Positions 55,048-63,897 of a DNA stretch of 64,000 nt are shown here, one piece after another (positions within the stretch are counted from its first letter, which is position 1; each line of letters opens with the position of its first letter). The position numbers and the translations under genes were made by a program. The stretch covers positions 372,001-436,000 of the forward strand of contig NZ_QQOH01000004.1 of assembly GCF_003345655.1 (NCBI RefSeq). The letters are read 5' to 3'. Under the pieces are notes generated by a model. That model was given only the letters and a program-made list of their open reading frames with translations, had not been told where the DNA came from and did no database searches. The stretch is from Motiliproteus coralliicola. Its GTDB lineage: Bacteria; Pseudomonadota; Gammaproteobacteria; Pseudomonadales; Balneatricaceae.

Positions 55048-56010
55048 CTAACGGAACATTCCTCCGGCCAAACGTCCCATCGCAGCACGCATCGCTGCCT
55101 GTCTTGCGCTCTTGGTATTAGCCACTTCGATCCTAATATCCAGTTTCTGTTGGACTTTGAGGTTATTGGCGTTGCTGATGACTGCGCTAATCGCCGCCTC
55201 ACGAGTCAGCTTGTGAACTGCTGCGGTAAAGCCTTTCTGATTATTGATGACCAGCCCGCCAAAGTTGCCCGAGGTTGTCAGACCATCGAGCTTGATATCT
55301 ACCGGCGCTAAGTCAGCGATTGAGGTAGAACTGTCTGGACTAATCACCACTGCTGTCGATGGTTGTGATTGAACAGTTGTAGTCGCAGGTGCAGTTGCAA
55401 CAGTCGTGGGTGTGTCAATAGGCGTTGAGGTAGGCGGCGCCGTTGAAGAGGGCGCTGCGACCACTTGCTCCACCGGAACAGCGGGCAGGGCCGAGGGAGT
55501 TCCTGTTACAGGTGTCACACTGGCCGCAGGCCCTGAAATCGTGGAGTGGATGGGCGCTGTGTTGCTGATAGTCGAATCCGTGGCCGCTTCGATAGCGGAC
55601 TGGGCCGATGCAGCAGTAGCGATAGTTTGTTGAACCGTTTCAACACTGGCCGGATTAACCTGGGCCAAGTGGGACAGTGCTTGTGACACGATTTCAGCAC
55701 CCTGTTTGGTTATGTTAAACACGGTATCGAGCCGGACTTTGTCAATCAGAGTACTGAGGGTGGCACCGAAGCGCATTTCAAGGTGGCCAAATGAAAAACC
55801 CCCTCGCATTTGATCCATCGCGCCGAGATCGAGTCGCTCAACTCCGGCGTAAGCGCCGACTTGATCGGAATTGTGGGTGGTGCTTGTCAGTTGTACGGAT
55901 TCAGTGGCTGCCTCAACGGATGCTGTAGCCATTAGGAGCAGGCCAAGCAGCCCTGTCTTCAACCGGCGGTTGAAACTCTTGGGGGTGAAAAGAATACTGT
56001 TCATGATCAT
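55048..56010 (-). CDS. Secreted accessory protein of the Fap-like locus with double-glycine leader-like motif
   Basis: 320 residues: signal peptide 1-34 (SVEAATES), then L60-DLGA-M65-DQ-M68-R-G70-G71, which matches the double-glycine leader consensus (hydrophobic at -12, -7, -4, then GG). A conserved-looking segment follows (GGFSFGHLEMRFGATLSTL), then a Pro/Thr/Ser/Ala-rich linker about 145-235, then a C-terminal domain with GGLVINNQKGF and VISNANNLKVQQKLDIRIEV. Proteins with MRGGF followed by a beta-strand and a C-terminal NxL-Q tail are found with FapD/FapF-like genes; function unproven. Start overlaps the C39 stop (ATGA). Confidence 0.7.
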   Translation of the reverse strand: MIMNSILFTPKSFNRRLKTGLLGLLLMATASVEAATESVQLTSTTHNSDQVGAYAGVERLDLGAMDQMRGGFSFGHLEMRFGATLSTLIDKVRLDTVFNITKQGAEIVSQALSHLAQVNPASVETVQQTIATAASAQSAIEAATDSTISNTAPIHSTISGPAASVTPVTGTPSALPAVPVEQVVAAPSSTAPPTSTPIDTPTTVATAPATTTVQSQPSTAVVISPDSSTSIADLAPVDIKLDGLTTSGNFGGLVINNQKGFTAAVHKLTREAAISAVISNANNLKVQQKLDIRIEVANTKSARQAAMRAAMGRLAGGMFR

Positions 56011-56708
56011 TTTCCCAGCTCATTACGGCCCGGCAGATTCATCAGGTAGGTGGACAGGCTGGTTCGATTGACACCACGATCGATCGGCGAGCGGGGACGA
56101 ATGCGCCAGTCGTTATCATGATTGAAGTTTGATTTTGCGATTTCGGTATAGGAGCGGGCCCCGAGAATGGCCCCGTTCCAGATCGTTTCGAAGTGGCTGC
56201 GCGGTACCACGACCGAGCCTACGGCTGGGTCGGCAATCAATACATGGTTATTGTCTAGCCCTTTGACAACGACGAAGTGACGATAGCCTTGGGTATTTAA
56301 TAAGGTAATACCTGGCATTCCAATTCGTATCAGTTTGTCGAGCGACATTTTGAAACCATCAGAGCGGAAGCCACGGCTGTCGAGGTAGCGCTTCATATCC
56401 AGCATCGAGAAGCCATGTTGCTGGATTTTTGCCCGATCGCCGACCTTGATCATGGCCTGGAATACAGTCTCCTCATCGGTCGGCAGGTTGTAGTGGTAGG
56501 TCAGCAGAGTTGCAACTGCAGCCGAGCCGCAACTGAAATCGTATTTCTGCTTGATCACCCGATCCCAACGCATCTCATGCAGACTCTTGGCCTTAACATT
56601 GATATTGCCAAAGGGGCCTGAGAGATTGATCGTGCCGGCGACAGCGGTCTGGAATACTGGATGTAGCAGTGCGCCGAGCAGCATGAACGTGCAGGTAAAG
56701 CGTTTCAT
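56007..56708 (-). CDS. Periplasmic C39 family cysteine peptidase (FapD-like)
   Basis: 233 residues: signal peptide 1-25 (TAVAGTINLS), then a C39 domain with oxyanion Q54, catalytic C60 (KQKYDFSCGSAAVATLL), H144 (GYRHFVVVKGL) and D160 (LIADPAVG), so the triad is complete. C39 peptidases cut after double-glycine leaders; the exported, ABC-free form with this layout is FapD of the Fap amyloid system. Its neighbours encode two proteins with leader-like motifs. It overlaps the following gene by 4 nt, so they are coupled. Confidence 0.87.
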   Translation of the reverse strand: MKRFTCTFMLLGALLHPVFQTAVAGTINLSGPFGNINVKAKSLHEMRWDRVIKQKYDFSCGSAAVATLLTYHYNLPTDEETVFQAMIKVGDRAKIQQHGFSMLDMKRYLDSRGFRSDGFKMSLDKLIRIGMPGITLLNTQGYRHFVVVKGLDNNHVLIADPAVGSVVVPRSHFETIWNGAILGARSYTEIAKSNFNHDNDWRIRPRSPIDRGVNRTSLSTYLMNLPGRNELGK

Positions 56709-56738
56709 TGCCGCCTCCTGAATGACAGTTTTTGTCGC

Positions 56739-57113
56739 TTACTCGGATAGGTAAATACTGATACCTACCGCCGAGTTCACCGCATTGTTATTGCCTGTAA
56801 AAATATTGAACATGCCGACACCCTCAAAATTGTCGAGGGCATGCTGTTCGATCGTAATTGCACCTGACATGATGGTTTCGGCGGTGAACGAGCTATTGCT
56901 GACCGTGGCGTCCAGTTCTTGAATGCTCTGAACATTGGTTAGATTGTCGCGGCCGTTTAGGCTCGCTAACTCGCTATCGTCTATGCGGGCGCTATCTTCG
57001 AACCCGACACTCTGGTCCAGGTTCTCGGCGTAAACCGGCTGGATTACCACGGCAATCATTAGTAACAACGCGCTACCCAGTCGATTGGGGGTCTGAAAGA
57101 GCTGTTTGTCCAT
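56739..57113 (-). CDS. Small secreted protein of the Fap-like locus with leader-like motif
   Basis: 124 residues: signal peptide 1-29 (VVIQPVYAEN), then I44-DDS-E48-L49-AS-L52-N-G54-R55, fitting the double-glycine consensus at -12, -8, -7, -4 and -2 with Arg at -1. The mature part is short and beta-prone, with GAITIEQHALDNFEGVGMFNIF and an N-rich end, GNNNAVNSAVGISIYL. I infer a minor or nucleating fibre subunit. The start is the ATG 8 nt after GGGAG; upstream codons include the hairpin and are not likely translated. Confidence 0.75.
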   Translation of the reverse strand: MDKQLFQTPNRLGSALLLMIAVVIQPVYAENLDQSVGFEDSARIDDSELASLNGRDNLTNVQSIQELDATVSNSSFTAETIMSGAITIEQHALDNFEGVGMFNIFTGNNNAVNSAVGISIYLSE

Positions 57114-57202
57114 GACTCGTACTCCCTCACTTTGTGCATTAAATCTCTGGTGGCGATTTTTCCCTGCTGGAGTCCTTTCTCCGGTGGGAGATTGAACCGA
57201 CT

Positions 57203-57228
57203 GTCGGCGAGCCCAAAGGCTCGCCGAC
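57203..57228 (-). repeat. Strong hairpin between the glycine-rich gene and downstream genes
   Basis: GTCGGCGAGCC-CAAA-GGCTCGCCGAC: 11-bp perfect stem with a 4-nt loop, 15 nt after the stop of the 901-residue gene. There is no T-run on the minus strand, so it is more a message stabiliser or leaky terminator than a full stop. Confidence 0.8.
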
Positions 57229-57242
57229 GACTGCATCAGCTA

Positions 57243-59948
57243 TTAATTGCCGATATTGACATTGCTGTGGGCTGCCACGTTGGTGGCAGACAACTGGGCG
57301 TTGTAGATACCGGTAGACAGGTTGATGTTGGCGATACCGCCGAAGGTGCCGCTACCAACCGTCAAGGTCGCCATGCCGGTCGACAGCACACCGCCGTCGC
57401 CGTTACCACCGGCACCACCGGCACCGCCAGCGCCACCAGCACCGCCAGCACCGCCAGCACCACCGTTAGCGTTGACAGCTCCGCCAGAACCGGAGCCGGT
57501 TCCTACGCCACCGTTACCTGCGATAGCATCGGCGTTACCGCCATTGCCTGCAGTACCGGTACCGTCACCGCCGTCACCAGCGTCACCGCCAGCGCCACCG
57601 GTGCTAGTACCTCCCGCCGCGCTGGAATCGCCGCCGGTTGAGTTACCACCGCCAGCGTTACCGCCAGTGCCTGCGAGGGCATCAGCGTTACCACCGGTAC
57701 CGCCGTTTCCATCTGCAGCCCCGGAGGTACCATTGCCGCCGTTAGCGTCTCCACCGGTGCCAGCCATAGCATCAGCGTTACCACCGCCACTTGTGCCACC
57801 GTCAGCTGTTCCGCTGGTGCTAGTACCACCATCGGCCATGCCGCCAGTAGCAGTACCACCGTCAGCCATGCCGCCGGTTCCACCGGTTGCATCGGCTGCT
57901 CCGCTGGTTCCTGTGCCACCGCCAGCGTTGCCGGCTGTACCGGCTAAGCCATCAGCTGTACCAGACGTGCTGGTACCACCATCGGCCATGCCGCCAGTGC
58001 CACCAGAGCCATCAGCCATACCACCGGTTCCACCGGTTCCATCGGCCATGCCGCCAGTACCACCAGTACCATCGGCCATGCCGCCGGTACCACCCATACC
58101 GTCAGCCATGCCACCGGTTCCACCGGTGCCGTCAGCCATGCCGGCAGTACCACCAGTACCAGCACCACCGGTACCACCAGAACCACCAGCGCCACCGTCA
58201 GAATTGCCGGCTAAGCCACCAGTACCGCCACCGGAGAAGGTATCGGCACCAGCGCCACCATTGCCGTTAGTGGTATTGGCATTACCACCTGTGGAGGTGC
58301 CACCGGCTCCGCCATTAGCAGCAACACCAGCAGGGCCGCCGTTGCCGTTGCTGTTACCGCCAGTACCACCGTTGCCGTCGGCATAACCACCGGATCCGCC
58401 ATTACCGTCGGCTAAGCCGCCAGTACCACCGTTACCGTCGGCCATGCCACCAGCACCGCCATTACCGTTACTGTTACCACCGGTACCGCCGTTACCGTCG
58501 GCATAACCGCCGGATCCGCCATTAGCATCGGCAGTGCCACTACCGCCACCGTTGCCGTTAGCGTTGCCACCAGTTCCGGCGTTTGCATTGGCATTACCCG
58601 TGGTGCCGCCGTTGGTATTGGCGTTGCCACCAGTACCGCCGTTAGCATCGGCTAAGCCACCAGTTCCACCATTGGCATTACTGTTGCCGCTGGTGCCACC
58701 GTTGGAGTTGGAGTTGCCTCCCGTACCGCCATTGGCGTCCGCATAGCCACCGGAACCGCCGTTGCCGTTGACATTACCGCTGCTTCCGCCGTTGCCGTTG
58801 GCATTACCGCCGTTACCGCCGTTGGCGTTGGCATTACCACCGGTGCCGCCGTTAGCATTGCCTGCATTGGCATTACCGCCATTGGCATTGGCATTACCGC
58901 CATCACCGCCGTTACCACCGTTGTTGCCATTACCGCCATCGTTGTTGTTGGCGTTGGAGTCGCCACCGGTACCGCCGTTGGCGTCACCGCCATCACCGAA
59001 TCCGACTCCGATGCCGCCGATTGAGGCGCCAACTGAAGTGCCACCGTTACCACCGGCTGCACCATTACCGCCCATGGCGCCGTTACCACCAGCTGCACCC
59101 ATACCACCGTGGATAGTGATGCTGTTACCGGTAACATTGGCGTCCAGGGTTTGATAAGCGATAACTTCGGTGACCGTGTTGAAGGATTCACTCCAGGCGC
59201 TGGCGTCACCGCCACCACCGGCTGAACCACCCCAGGCTGGTCCACCGTTACCACCGGTACCACCGGCTGAGCCGTTACCGGCAGTCGAGCTGGCGGTATT
59301 GTCGCCGGTGTGGGCGGTATCGCCAGACTGAGTTGATGCGGTGGAGTCGCCGTTGTTGGTACCGGCACCACCGTTGCCGCTCATGGCAGCGCCACCGTCG
59401 TTGGCATTACCACCATTCCCGGCGGTGTTGACACCACCAGCCGCACCATCCGAAGAGCCTTGGGCGGAGGCTTGGTCGTTGGAGCGGTTGTCGTTTGAGC
59501 CGCCACCAGGGACGGCGGTTTGGGTTACGGTGCCGTTATCGCTGGCATCGGCCGTATGGCCGCCACCGTTACCGCCGTTGGCGTCACCGCTGGATCCACC
59601 ATAGCCGGCATTGGTATCGCCGCCGGTAGCATCACCGCTGCTGTCGCCACCGTAGGTTTCGTTATAGGCGTCGGCAGCGCCGCTGTTGCTGCTACCTGTT
59701 TGATTATTGGCAGCATCGGCACTGGAGCTGTCGCCCCCGTAGCCGCCGTCACCACCATAACCGCCGTAGGAAGTGCCGCCGTTGGCATCACCGCCTTGTC
59801 CAGCGGTAGCCGTGGCCGTGGCATTGACTTCATTCCTCTGGTTTTCGCCAAAGTTGAATTTATTGATTGGGTTCGCATAAGCGTTGGAGACAGCTAGCGC
59901 GAGCGCTAACACCGACGTCCCTGCGATGATATTAGGTCTCTTCATCAT
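57243..59948 (-). CDS. Secreted Gly/Asn/Ala/Asp-rich decapeptide-repeat protein, candidate amyloid or matrix fibre
   Basis: 901 residues, no cysteine. Signal peptide 1-25 (SNAYANPINK), a short N-terminal domain (NPINKFNFGENQRNEVNATATA), a Gly/Ser/Asp-rich region to 250, a beta-prone island 252-285 (FNTVTEVIAYQTLDA, NVTGNSITIHGG), two arrays of ten-residue repeats (371-540 and 601-770), an (AGG)n run near 828-848, and a beta-prone C-terminus (GTFGGIANINLSTGIYNAQLSATN). Glycine-rich repeats of this kind form polyglycine-II or beta-solenoid structures. Genes for a C39 peptidase and a coiled-coil barrel nearby point to export as a fibre. Start: first of two ATGs after GGGAGAAG. Confidence 0.8.
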   Translation of the reverse strand: MMKRPNIIAGTSVLALALAVSNAYANPINKFNFGENQRNEVNATATATAGQGGDANGGTSYGGYGGDGGYGGDSSSADAANNQTGSSNSGAADAYNETYGGDSSGDATGGDTNAGYGGSSGDANGGNGGGHTADASDNGTVTQTAVPGGGSNDNRSNDQASAQGSSDGAAGGVNTAGNGGNANDGGAAMSGNGGAGTNNGDSTASTQSGDTAHTGDNTASSTAGNGSAGGTGGNGGPAWGGSAGGGGDASAWSESFNTVTEVIAYQTLDANVTGNSITIHGGMGAAGGNGAMGGNGAAGGNGGTSVGASIGGIGVGFGDGGDANGGTGGDSNANNNDGGNGNNGGNGGDGGNANANGGNANAGNANGGTGGNANANGGNGGNANGNGGSSGNVNGNGGSGGYADANGGTGGNSNSNGGTSGNSNANGGTGGLADANGGTGGNANTNGGTTGNANANAGTGGNANGNGGGSGTADANGGSGGYADGNGGTGGNSNGNGGAGGMADGNGGTGGLADGNGGSGGYADGNGGTGGNSNGNGGPAGVAANGGAGGTSTGGNANTTNGNGGAGADTFSGGGTGGLAGNSDGGAGGSGGTGGAGTGGTAGMADGTGGTGGMADGMGGTGGMADGTGGTGGMADGTGGTGGMADGSGGTGGMADGGTSTSGTADGLAGTAGNAGGGTGTSGAADATGGTGGMADGGTATGGMADGGTSTSGTADGGTSGGGNADAMAGTGGDANGGNGTSGAADGNGGTGGNADALAGTGGNAGGGNSTGGDSSAAGGTSTGGAGGDAGDGGDGTGTAGNGGNADAIAGNGGVGTGSGSGGAVNANGGAGGAGGAGGAGGAGGAGGNGDGGVLSTGMATLTVGSGTFGGIANINLSTGIYNAQLSATNVAAHSNVNIGN
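57639..58148 (-). repeat. Array of 17 thirty-bp repeats (T-x-G-x-A-D decapeptide)
   Basis: Codes residues 601-770 in strict ten-residue register, consensus TGGMADGTGG. Five near-identical units (605-655) suggest recent expansion. It lies within the 901-residue gene. Confidence 0.92.
58329..58838 (-). repeat. Array of 17 thirty-bp repeats (G-x-A/S-N/D-x-N-G-G-T-G decapeptide)
   Basis: Codes residues 371-540 in strict ten-residue register, e.g. GNANANGGNG, GYADGNGGTG, GNSNGNGGAG. Blocks starting with GYAD recur at 401, 481 and 521, showing segmental duplication above the unit level. Confidence 0.93.
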
Positions 59949-60596
59949 TCTTCTCCCTCGATGAACCTGTCAGATAAGGATTTTTACAACTCCCCCATTG
60001 ATCGACCGGGTGCCTGAATTCGGGCACACGACAAGCCGATGAAAGCCCGTTCCTCCTTACTGTCGAGTTCCAGCCCCTTATGGGTGGATTCTGATGTCCG
60101 GGGGGGGTATGGCGCTGCGTTCAGACGCAAGCGATAACTCACCCATACCAGCAATCAACCCAGAGCAAGTTTCAGTCCATGCTGGTTTATTGGTATTAAC
60201 TGTTTGAAATGAAATTGGATTTTTTTTGCTGCTTTGGCGTTGAAGTGCGATGGCGGAGTTATTCCTTGCGAAAATTCCGCGAGTTGTAACGGCCTTGAGA
60301 TGTGGCGGGACTTGTAGGTCTATGGCAAGGCTGTATTTATCTTTATAAATCAGTCTATTGCGTGTTTGTCTTGAGAATTACACTACAAGTGCCCTGAAGC
60401 GGGTGATGAAAAAGACTGTTACAGCGTTGAAACAAAAAACCATTTTTATATTGTGGGTATAAAAGGCTAACTAGCTGTTATGGCTTGGCTTTGGAGAGCA
60501 GTAGGCCATTTTCTGGAACTGTTACAGCTGTGAAGCACTTGCGGCAGGTTCGCCAGTGAGGAGATCGCAGACCGATTGGTATCGGTCGAAGCAGGT
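59949..60596 (-). promoter_or_regulatory. Long AT-containing upstream region of the fibre operon
   Basis: A 650-nt non-coding region upstream of the fibre gene. It contains the hairpin GTGCC-TGAATTCG-GGCAC at 60010-60027, a run of eight T near 60225, and AT-rich stretches between 60180 and 60440. By eye I find no good sigma-54 (-24/-12) promoter. A long leader with structure would fit tight control of a highly expressed surface protein. No gene is supported. Confidence 0.4.
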
Positions 60597-60620
60597 AAAG
60601 GGGCCGGAACCGGCCCCTTG
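60597..60620 (-). terminator. Terminator after the Aer-like receptor gene
   Basis: AAGGGGCCGG-AA-CCGGCCCCTT, a 10-bp perfect stem with a two-base apex, followed on the minus strand by TTTACC. It lies 11 nt from the stop codon. Confidence 0.85.
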
Positions 60621-60630
60621 CGGAATCTGT

Positions 60631-62223
60631 CTAGGTCCGATAATCCTGGGTCAGGGTCTCAAGTCGACCGGCGGTTACAGCCACCTCCTGGCTGGCCTCG
60701 GTGGTCTGTATCGAGGAGCCGGCGGTCTGCTCGGACATATCCCGAATTGCAACGATATTACGGCTCATCTCTTCGGAGACGCTCGACTGCTCTTCGGCGG
60801 CGGTGGCGATCTGGGTGCTCATGTCGCGGATCATCATCACCGACTGACTGATCCGCTCCAGCGCCTCTTCGGCATGCTGGGCTTCCTGCACGCAGCGATC
60901 CGCACTCTCTCTGCCCTTACTCATCACCGACACCGCCCGTTCAGCCCCTTGCTGTAGCTTCTCGATCATCTGGTGGATCTCTTCGGTTGAGCTTTGAACC
61001 CGTTGCGCCAGCGAACGAACCTCGTCGGCGACCACCGCAAAGCCCCGGCCCTGCTCGCCTGCCCGGGCCGCTTCGATGGCGGCATTCAACGCCAGCAAAT
61101 TGGTCTGCTCAGCAACCCCACGGATCACATCCAGGATGGTGCCGATATCGTTGCTGTCCTGATGCAGGCCGTTGATCACCTGTTCGACTTCGTTGACCTC
61201 GTTGGCCAGGGTCACAATGGTCTGTTGGGTCTGGGCGACGATTTGGCGGCCGCTTTCAGCGTCACGATCAGCCTGGTTGGCGGCATCGGCTGCCTGGGTG
61301 GTATTGCCGGCCACATCTTGAACCGTGGCGCTCATCTCGTTCATGGCGGTGGCGATCTGCTCGGTCTCCATCATCTGGGCCTGCATACCGTCATTGGTCT
61401 GTACGCTCATACTGCTCAGTTGGGAGGAAGCGGCGGCCAGGCCGTTGGTGGATTCCTGAATCCGGCCGATGACCGTTTTGAGGCGCGCGCGCACCATGTT
61501 CAGCGATAACTGCATATCTCCAATACCGCCGACTTTATCGGCCACGATGGGAACCTGCAGGTCGCCGTTCGCCAGCGCCTTGGTGGCTTTCACCATCGCA
61601 CGGAGTGGTTGAGTAACCTGACGGTTGACCCAAAACAGGCCCAACCCATAGAGCCCCAGAGCGAGCGCAGCAAAACTGTAGAGCGCGAGATTGTGGCCGC
61701 TACCGGCAAGCCAGAGGCCGCCCAGCATCAGCACCAACCAGACACTTTGCAGCCACTTGAACTGACTGGAGATACCCATGCGCAGATCGCGCTGTTTCGG
61801 CAGTTCGGTGAGTTTCTGGTTGTTGACCTTGGTGTAGAGCGCTTCGGCACCGTTGATCTGGTCTTGGGTAGGTTTGCTGCGGACCGATTGGTAACCGACA
61901 ACCTGACCGTCCTTGATCACCGGGGTCACAAAGGCGTCGACCCAGTAGTGGTCGCCGTTTTTACAGCGGTTTTTGACCATGCCGCGCCAGGGGCTACCCG
62001 CTTTTACCGTGTCCCAAAGGTTCTTGAAGGCAGCGGGCGGCATGTCCGGGTGACGAATGATGTTGTGATTCTTGCCGATCAGCTCCTCCTCGGTATAGCC
62101 GCTGATCTCGATAAAGTCTTGATTGATGTAGGTGATGGCGCCCTTGAGATCGGTCATCGAGATGATCGACTGTTCCTGGCGCACCGGAATCTCACGATTG
62201 CTAACCGGTAGATTTACTTTCAT
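60631..62223 (-). CDS. Aer-type PAS chemoreceptor
   Basis: 530 residues: N-terminal PAS domain (12-120) with [23 protein letters not shown], a short paired membrane segment (about 155-198), HAMP region, and a methyl-accepting signalling domain with tip [38 protein letters not shown]. Aer senses redox state via FAD in the PAS domain and directs energy taxis. The PAS part is similar to the stand-alone PAS protein at 25.0-25.5 kb. Monocistronic with its own terminator. Confidence 0.92.
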   Translation of the reverse strand: MKVNLPVSNREIPVRQEQSIISMTDLKGAITYINQDFIEISGYTEEELIGKNHNIIRHPDMPPAAFKNLWDTVKAGSPWRGMVKNRCKNGDHYWVDAFVTPVIKDGQVVGYQSVRSKPTQDQINGAEALYTKVNNQKLTELPKQRDLRMGISSQFKWLQSVWLVLMLGGLWLAGSGHNLALYSFAALALGLYGLGLFWVNRQVTQPLRAMVKATKALANGDLQVPIVADKVGGIGDMQLSLNMVRARLKTVIGRIQESTNGLAAASSQLSSMSVQTNDGMQAQMMETEQIATAMNEMSATVQDVAGNTTQAADAANQADRDAESGRQIVAQTQQTIVTLANEVNEVEQVINGLHQDSNDIGTILDVIRGVAEQTNLLALNAAIEAARAGEQGRGFAVVADEVRSLAQRVQSSTEEIHQMIEKLQQGAERAVSVMSKGRESADRCVQEAQHAEEALERISQSVMMIRDMSTQIATAAEEQSSVSEEMSRNIVAIRDMSEQTAGSSIQTTEASQEVAVTAGRLETLTQDYRT

Positions 62224-62530
62224 CGGGAAACACCCTCCTTCCCACTGGATGGTAATGCTTTGGTGTCATTTTCCGCTGGAGTGGAATCGGCGTACCCGGC
62301 AGGCATCTCCTAAAGCCCCAACCTGACGGCGGCTTTTGATGATCTGTTAAAGCCGAGGTGTCGCCATCGCTGTCTGGGGTACTTCAAGATCCCCCCCACT
62401 CGGAGTTAGCTTGTATTAGCTGTCGCCAAGTTAACCATAGATTTGACAACTTTGGGGCGGGTTGTGGTGGTTAAATCCATGTTTTTTATGGATTTGTTGT
62501 ACCAAATATCAATTATTGATAGGTCGAAAT

Positions 62531-62555
62531 AAAAAAGGGCGCCCGTAGGCGCCCA
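62531..62555 (-). terminator. Terminator after amtB
   Basis: On the minus strand GGGCGCC-TACG-GGCGCCC is followed by TTTTTT. It ends the glnK-amtB operon; the rest of the 376-nt spacer to the Aer-like gene shows nothing else clear. Confidence 0.93.
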
Positions 62556-62599
62556 AGTCGAGTTCAGTGGTTTGAGGTCGAGAATCAGCTCTTGTGTGC

Positions 62600-63859
62600 T
62601 TATCCCTTGGTAAATTCCGGGTAGGCTTCCATACCGCATTCGGCGATATCAACACCTTCGTACTCTTCCTCTTCGCTGACACGGATACCCATGACGGCTT
62701 TCAGAACACTCCAGACGATCAGGCTGAAGGCGAAGACCCAGACAAAGATGGTCAGTGCGCCGATAAGCTGGCCGGAGAAGGTCACACCGCTGTTGGTGAA
62801 GGGGACCAGCATTAGACCCAGCAGACCGCAGGTGCCGTGTACCGAGATAGCACCGACCGGGTCGTCGATCTTCAGCTTATCCAGGGTGATGATGGAGAAC
62901 ACCACCAGGGTGCCACCGATCGCACCGAACAGGGTTGCTTGCAGGGCAGTCGGGGTAGAGGGTTCCGCCGTGATAGCTACCAGACCGGCCAGAGCACCGT
63001 TGAGCAGCATGGTCAGGTCAGCTTTGCCGAACAGGATGCGGGCGGTGAGCAGGGCAGCGATCGCACCACCGGCAGCGGCGGCATTGGTGTTCAGGAATAC
63101 CATCGCGACAGAGTGAGCGCTGTTGACGTCACCCAGCTTCAGTACTGAACCGCCGTTGAAACCGAACCAGCCCATCCACAGGATAAAAGTACCCAGGGTT
63201 GCCAGCGGCAGGTTGGCACCCGGAATTGCATTGACCGAGCCGTTGGCGCCGTATTTACCCTTACGAGCACCCAGCAGTAGTACGCCAGCCAGAGCGGCAG
63301 CGGCGCCAGCCATGTGAACGATGCCGGAACCGGCGAAGTCGGAGAAGCCCAGGTCACCCAGGTTGTACATGCCGAAAACGTCATCGCCGTTCCAGGTCCA
63401 GGCACCTTCCATCGGGTAGATCACGCCAGTCATGACCACGGCGAAAGCCAGGAAAGCCCAAAGCTTCATGCGCTCGGCCACGGCACCGGAGACGATCGAC
63501 ATCGCGGTGGCGACAAACACAACCTGGAAGAAGAAGTCGGAGGCGCCGGAGTAGACCGAGTCACCGTCGAAACCGGCTTCCTTGGAGTCGGCCAGTACCT
63601 GGTCGACGTCGACCGATTCGATGCCGCTCAGGAAGATCCCGCCGCCGTACATGATGTCGTAACCGACCACCAGGTACATAATGCAGGAGATCGCGAATAG
63701 GGCAACGTTCTTGGTCAGGATTTCGGTGGTGTTCTTGGACCGGACCAGGCCGGCCTCAAGCATTGCGAAGCCGGCGGCCATCCACATGACGAGCGCGCCG
63801 CACACCAGGAAGTAGAAGGTGTCCATCGCATACTGTAATTCAAAAATCTGGTTTTCCAT
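62600..63859 (-). CDS. amtB: Ammonium transporter AmtB
   Basis: 419 residues, eleven membrane helices. Signature DFAGSGIVHMAGAAAALAGVLLLGAR and the channel twin-His residues in SGIVHMAG and SVHGTCGLLG. It conducts ammonium and is blocked by GlnK when nitrogen is plentiful. It follows glnK by 38 nt, the standard operon. No signal peptide is evident; the N-terminus is a membrane helix. Confidence 0.97.
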   Translation of the reverse strand: MENQIFELQYAMDTFYFLVCGALVMWMAAGFAMLEAGLVRSKNTTEILTKNVALFAISCIMYLVVGYDIMYGGGIFLSGIESVDVDQVLADSKEAGFDGDSVYSGASDFFFQVVFVATAMSIVSGAVAERMKLWAFLAFAVVMTGVIYPMEGAWTWNGDDVFGMYNLGDLGFSDFAGSGIVHMAGAAAALAGVLLLGARKGKYGANGSVNAIPGANLPLATLGTFILWMGWFGFNGGSVLKLGDVNSAHSVAMVFLNTNAAAAGGAIAALLTARILFGKADLTMLLNGALAGLVAITAEPSTPTALQATLFGAIGGTLVVFSIITLDKLKIDDPVGAISVHGTCGLLGLMLVPFTNSGVTFSGQLIGALTIFVWVFAFSLIVWSVLKAVMGIRVSEEEEYEGVDIAECGMEAYPEFTKG

Positions 63860-63897
63860 GATGATTCCTCTTGGTTACCTAGGTCCGAATAGCGCGC

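Noticed and set aside
57322-58386. Plus-strand open frame of 354 codons rich in Pro/Ala/Leu
   Set aside because: It is antisense to the decapeptide-repeat gene; glycine codons GGN read backwards as proline codons and give few stops. No ribosome site or domain.
57639-58838. Regular 30-bp repeats, at first sight like a CRISPR array
   Set aside because: They are contiguous in-frame coding repeats without unique spacers, and no cas genes are near.
59949-60596. Sigma-54 promoter or c-di-GMP riboswitch upstream of the fibre gene
   Set aside because: Reading both strands by eye I found neither a TGGCAC-N5-TTGC pattern nor the GEMM core elements. A covariance-model search would be needed to be certain.
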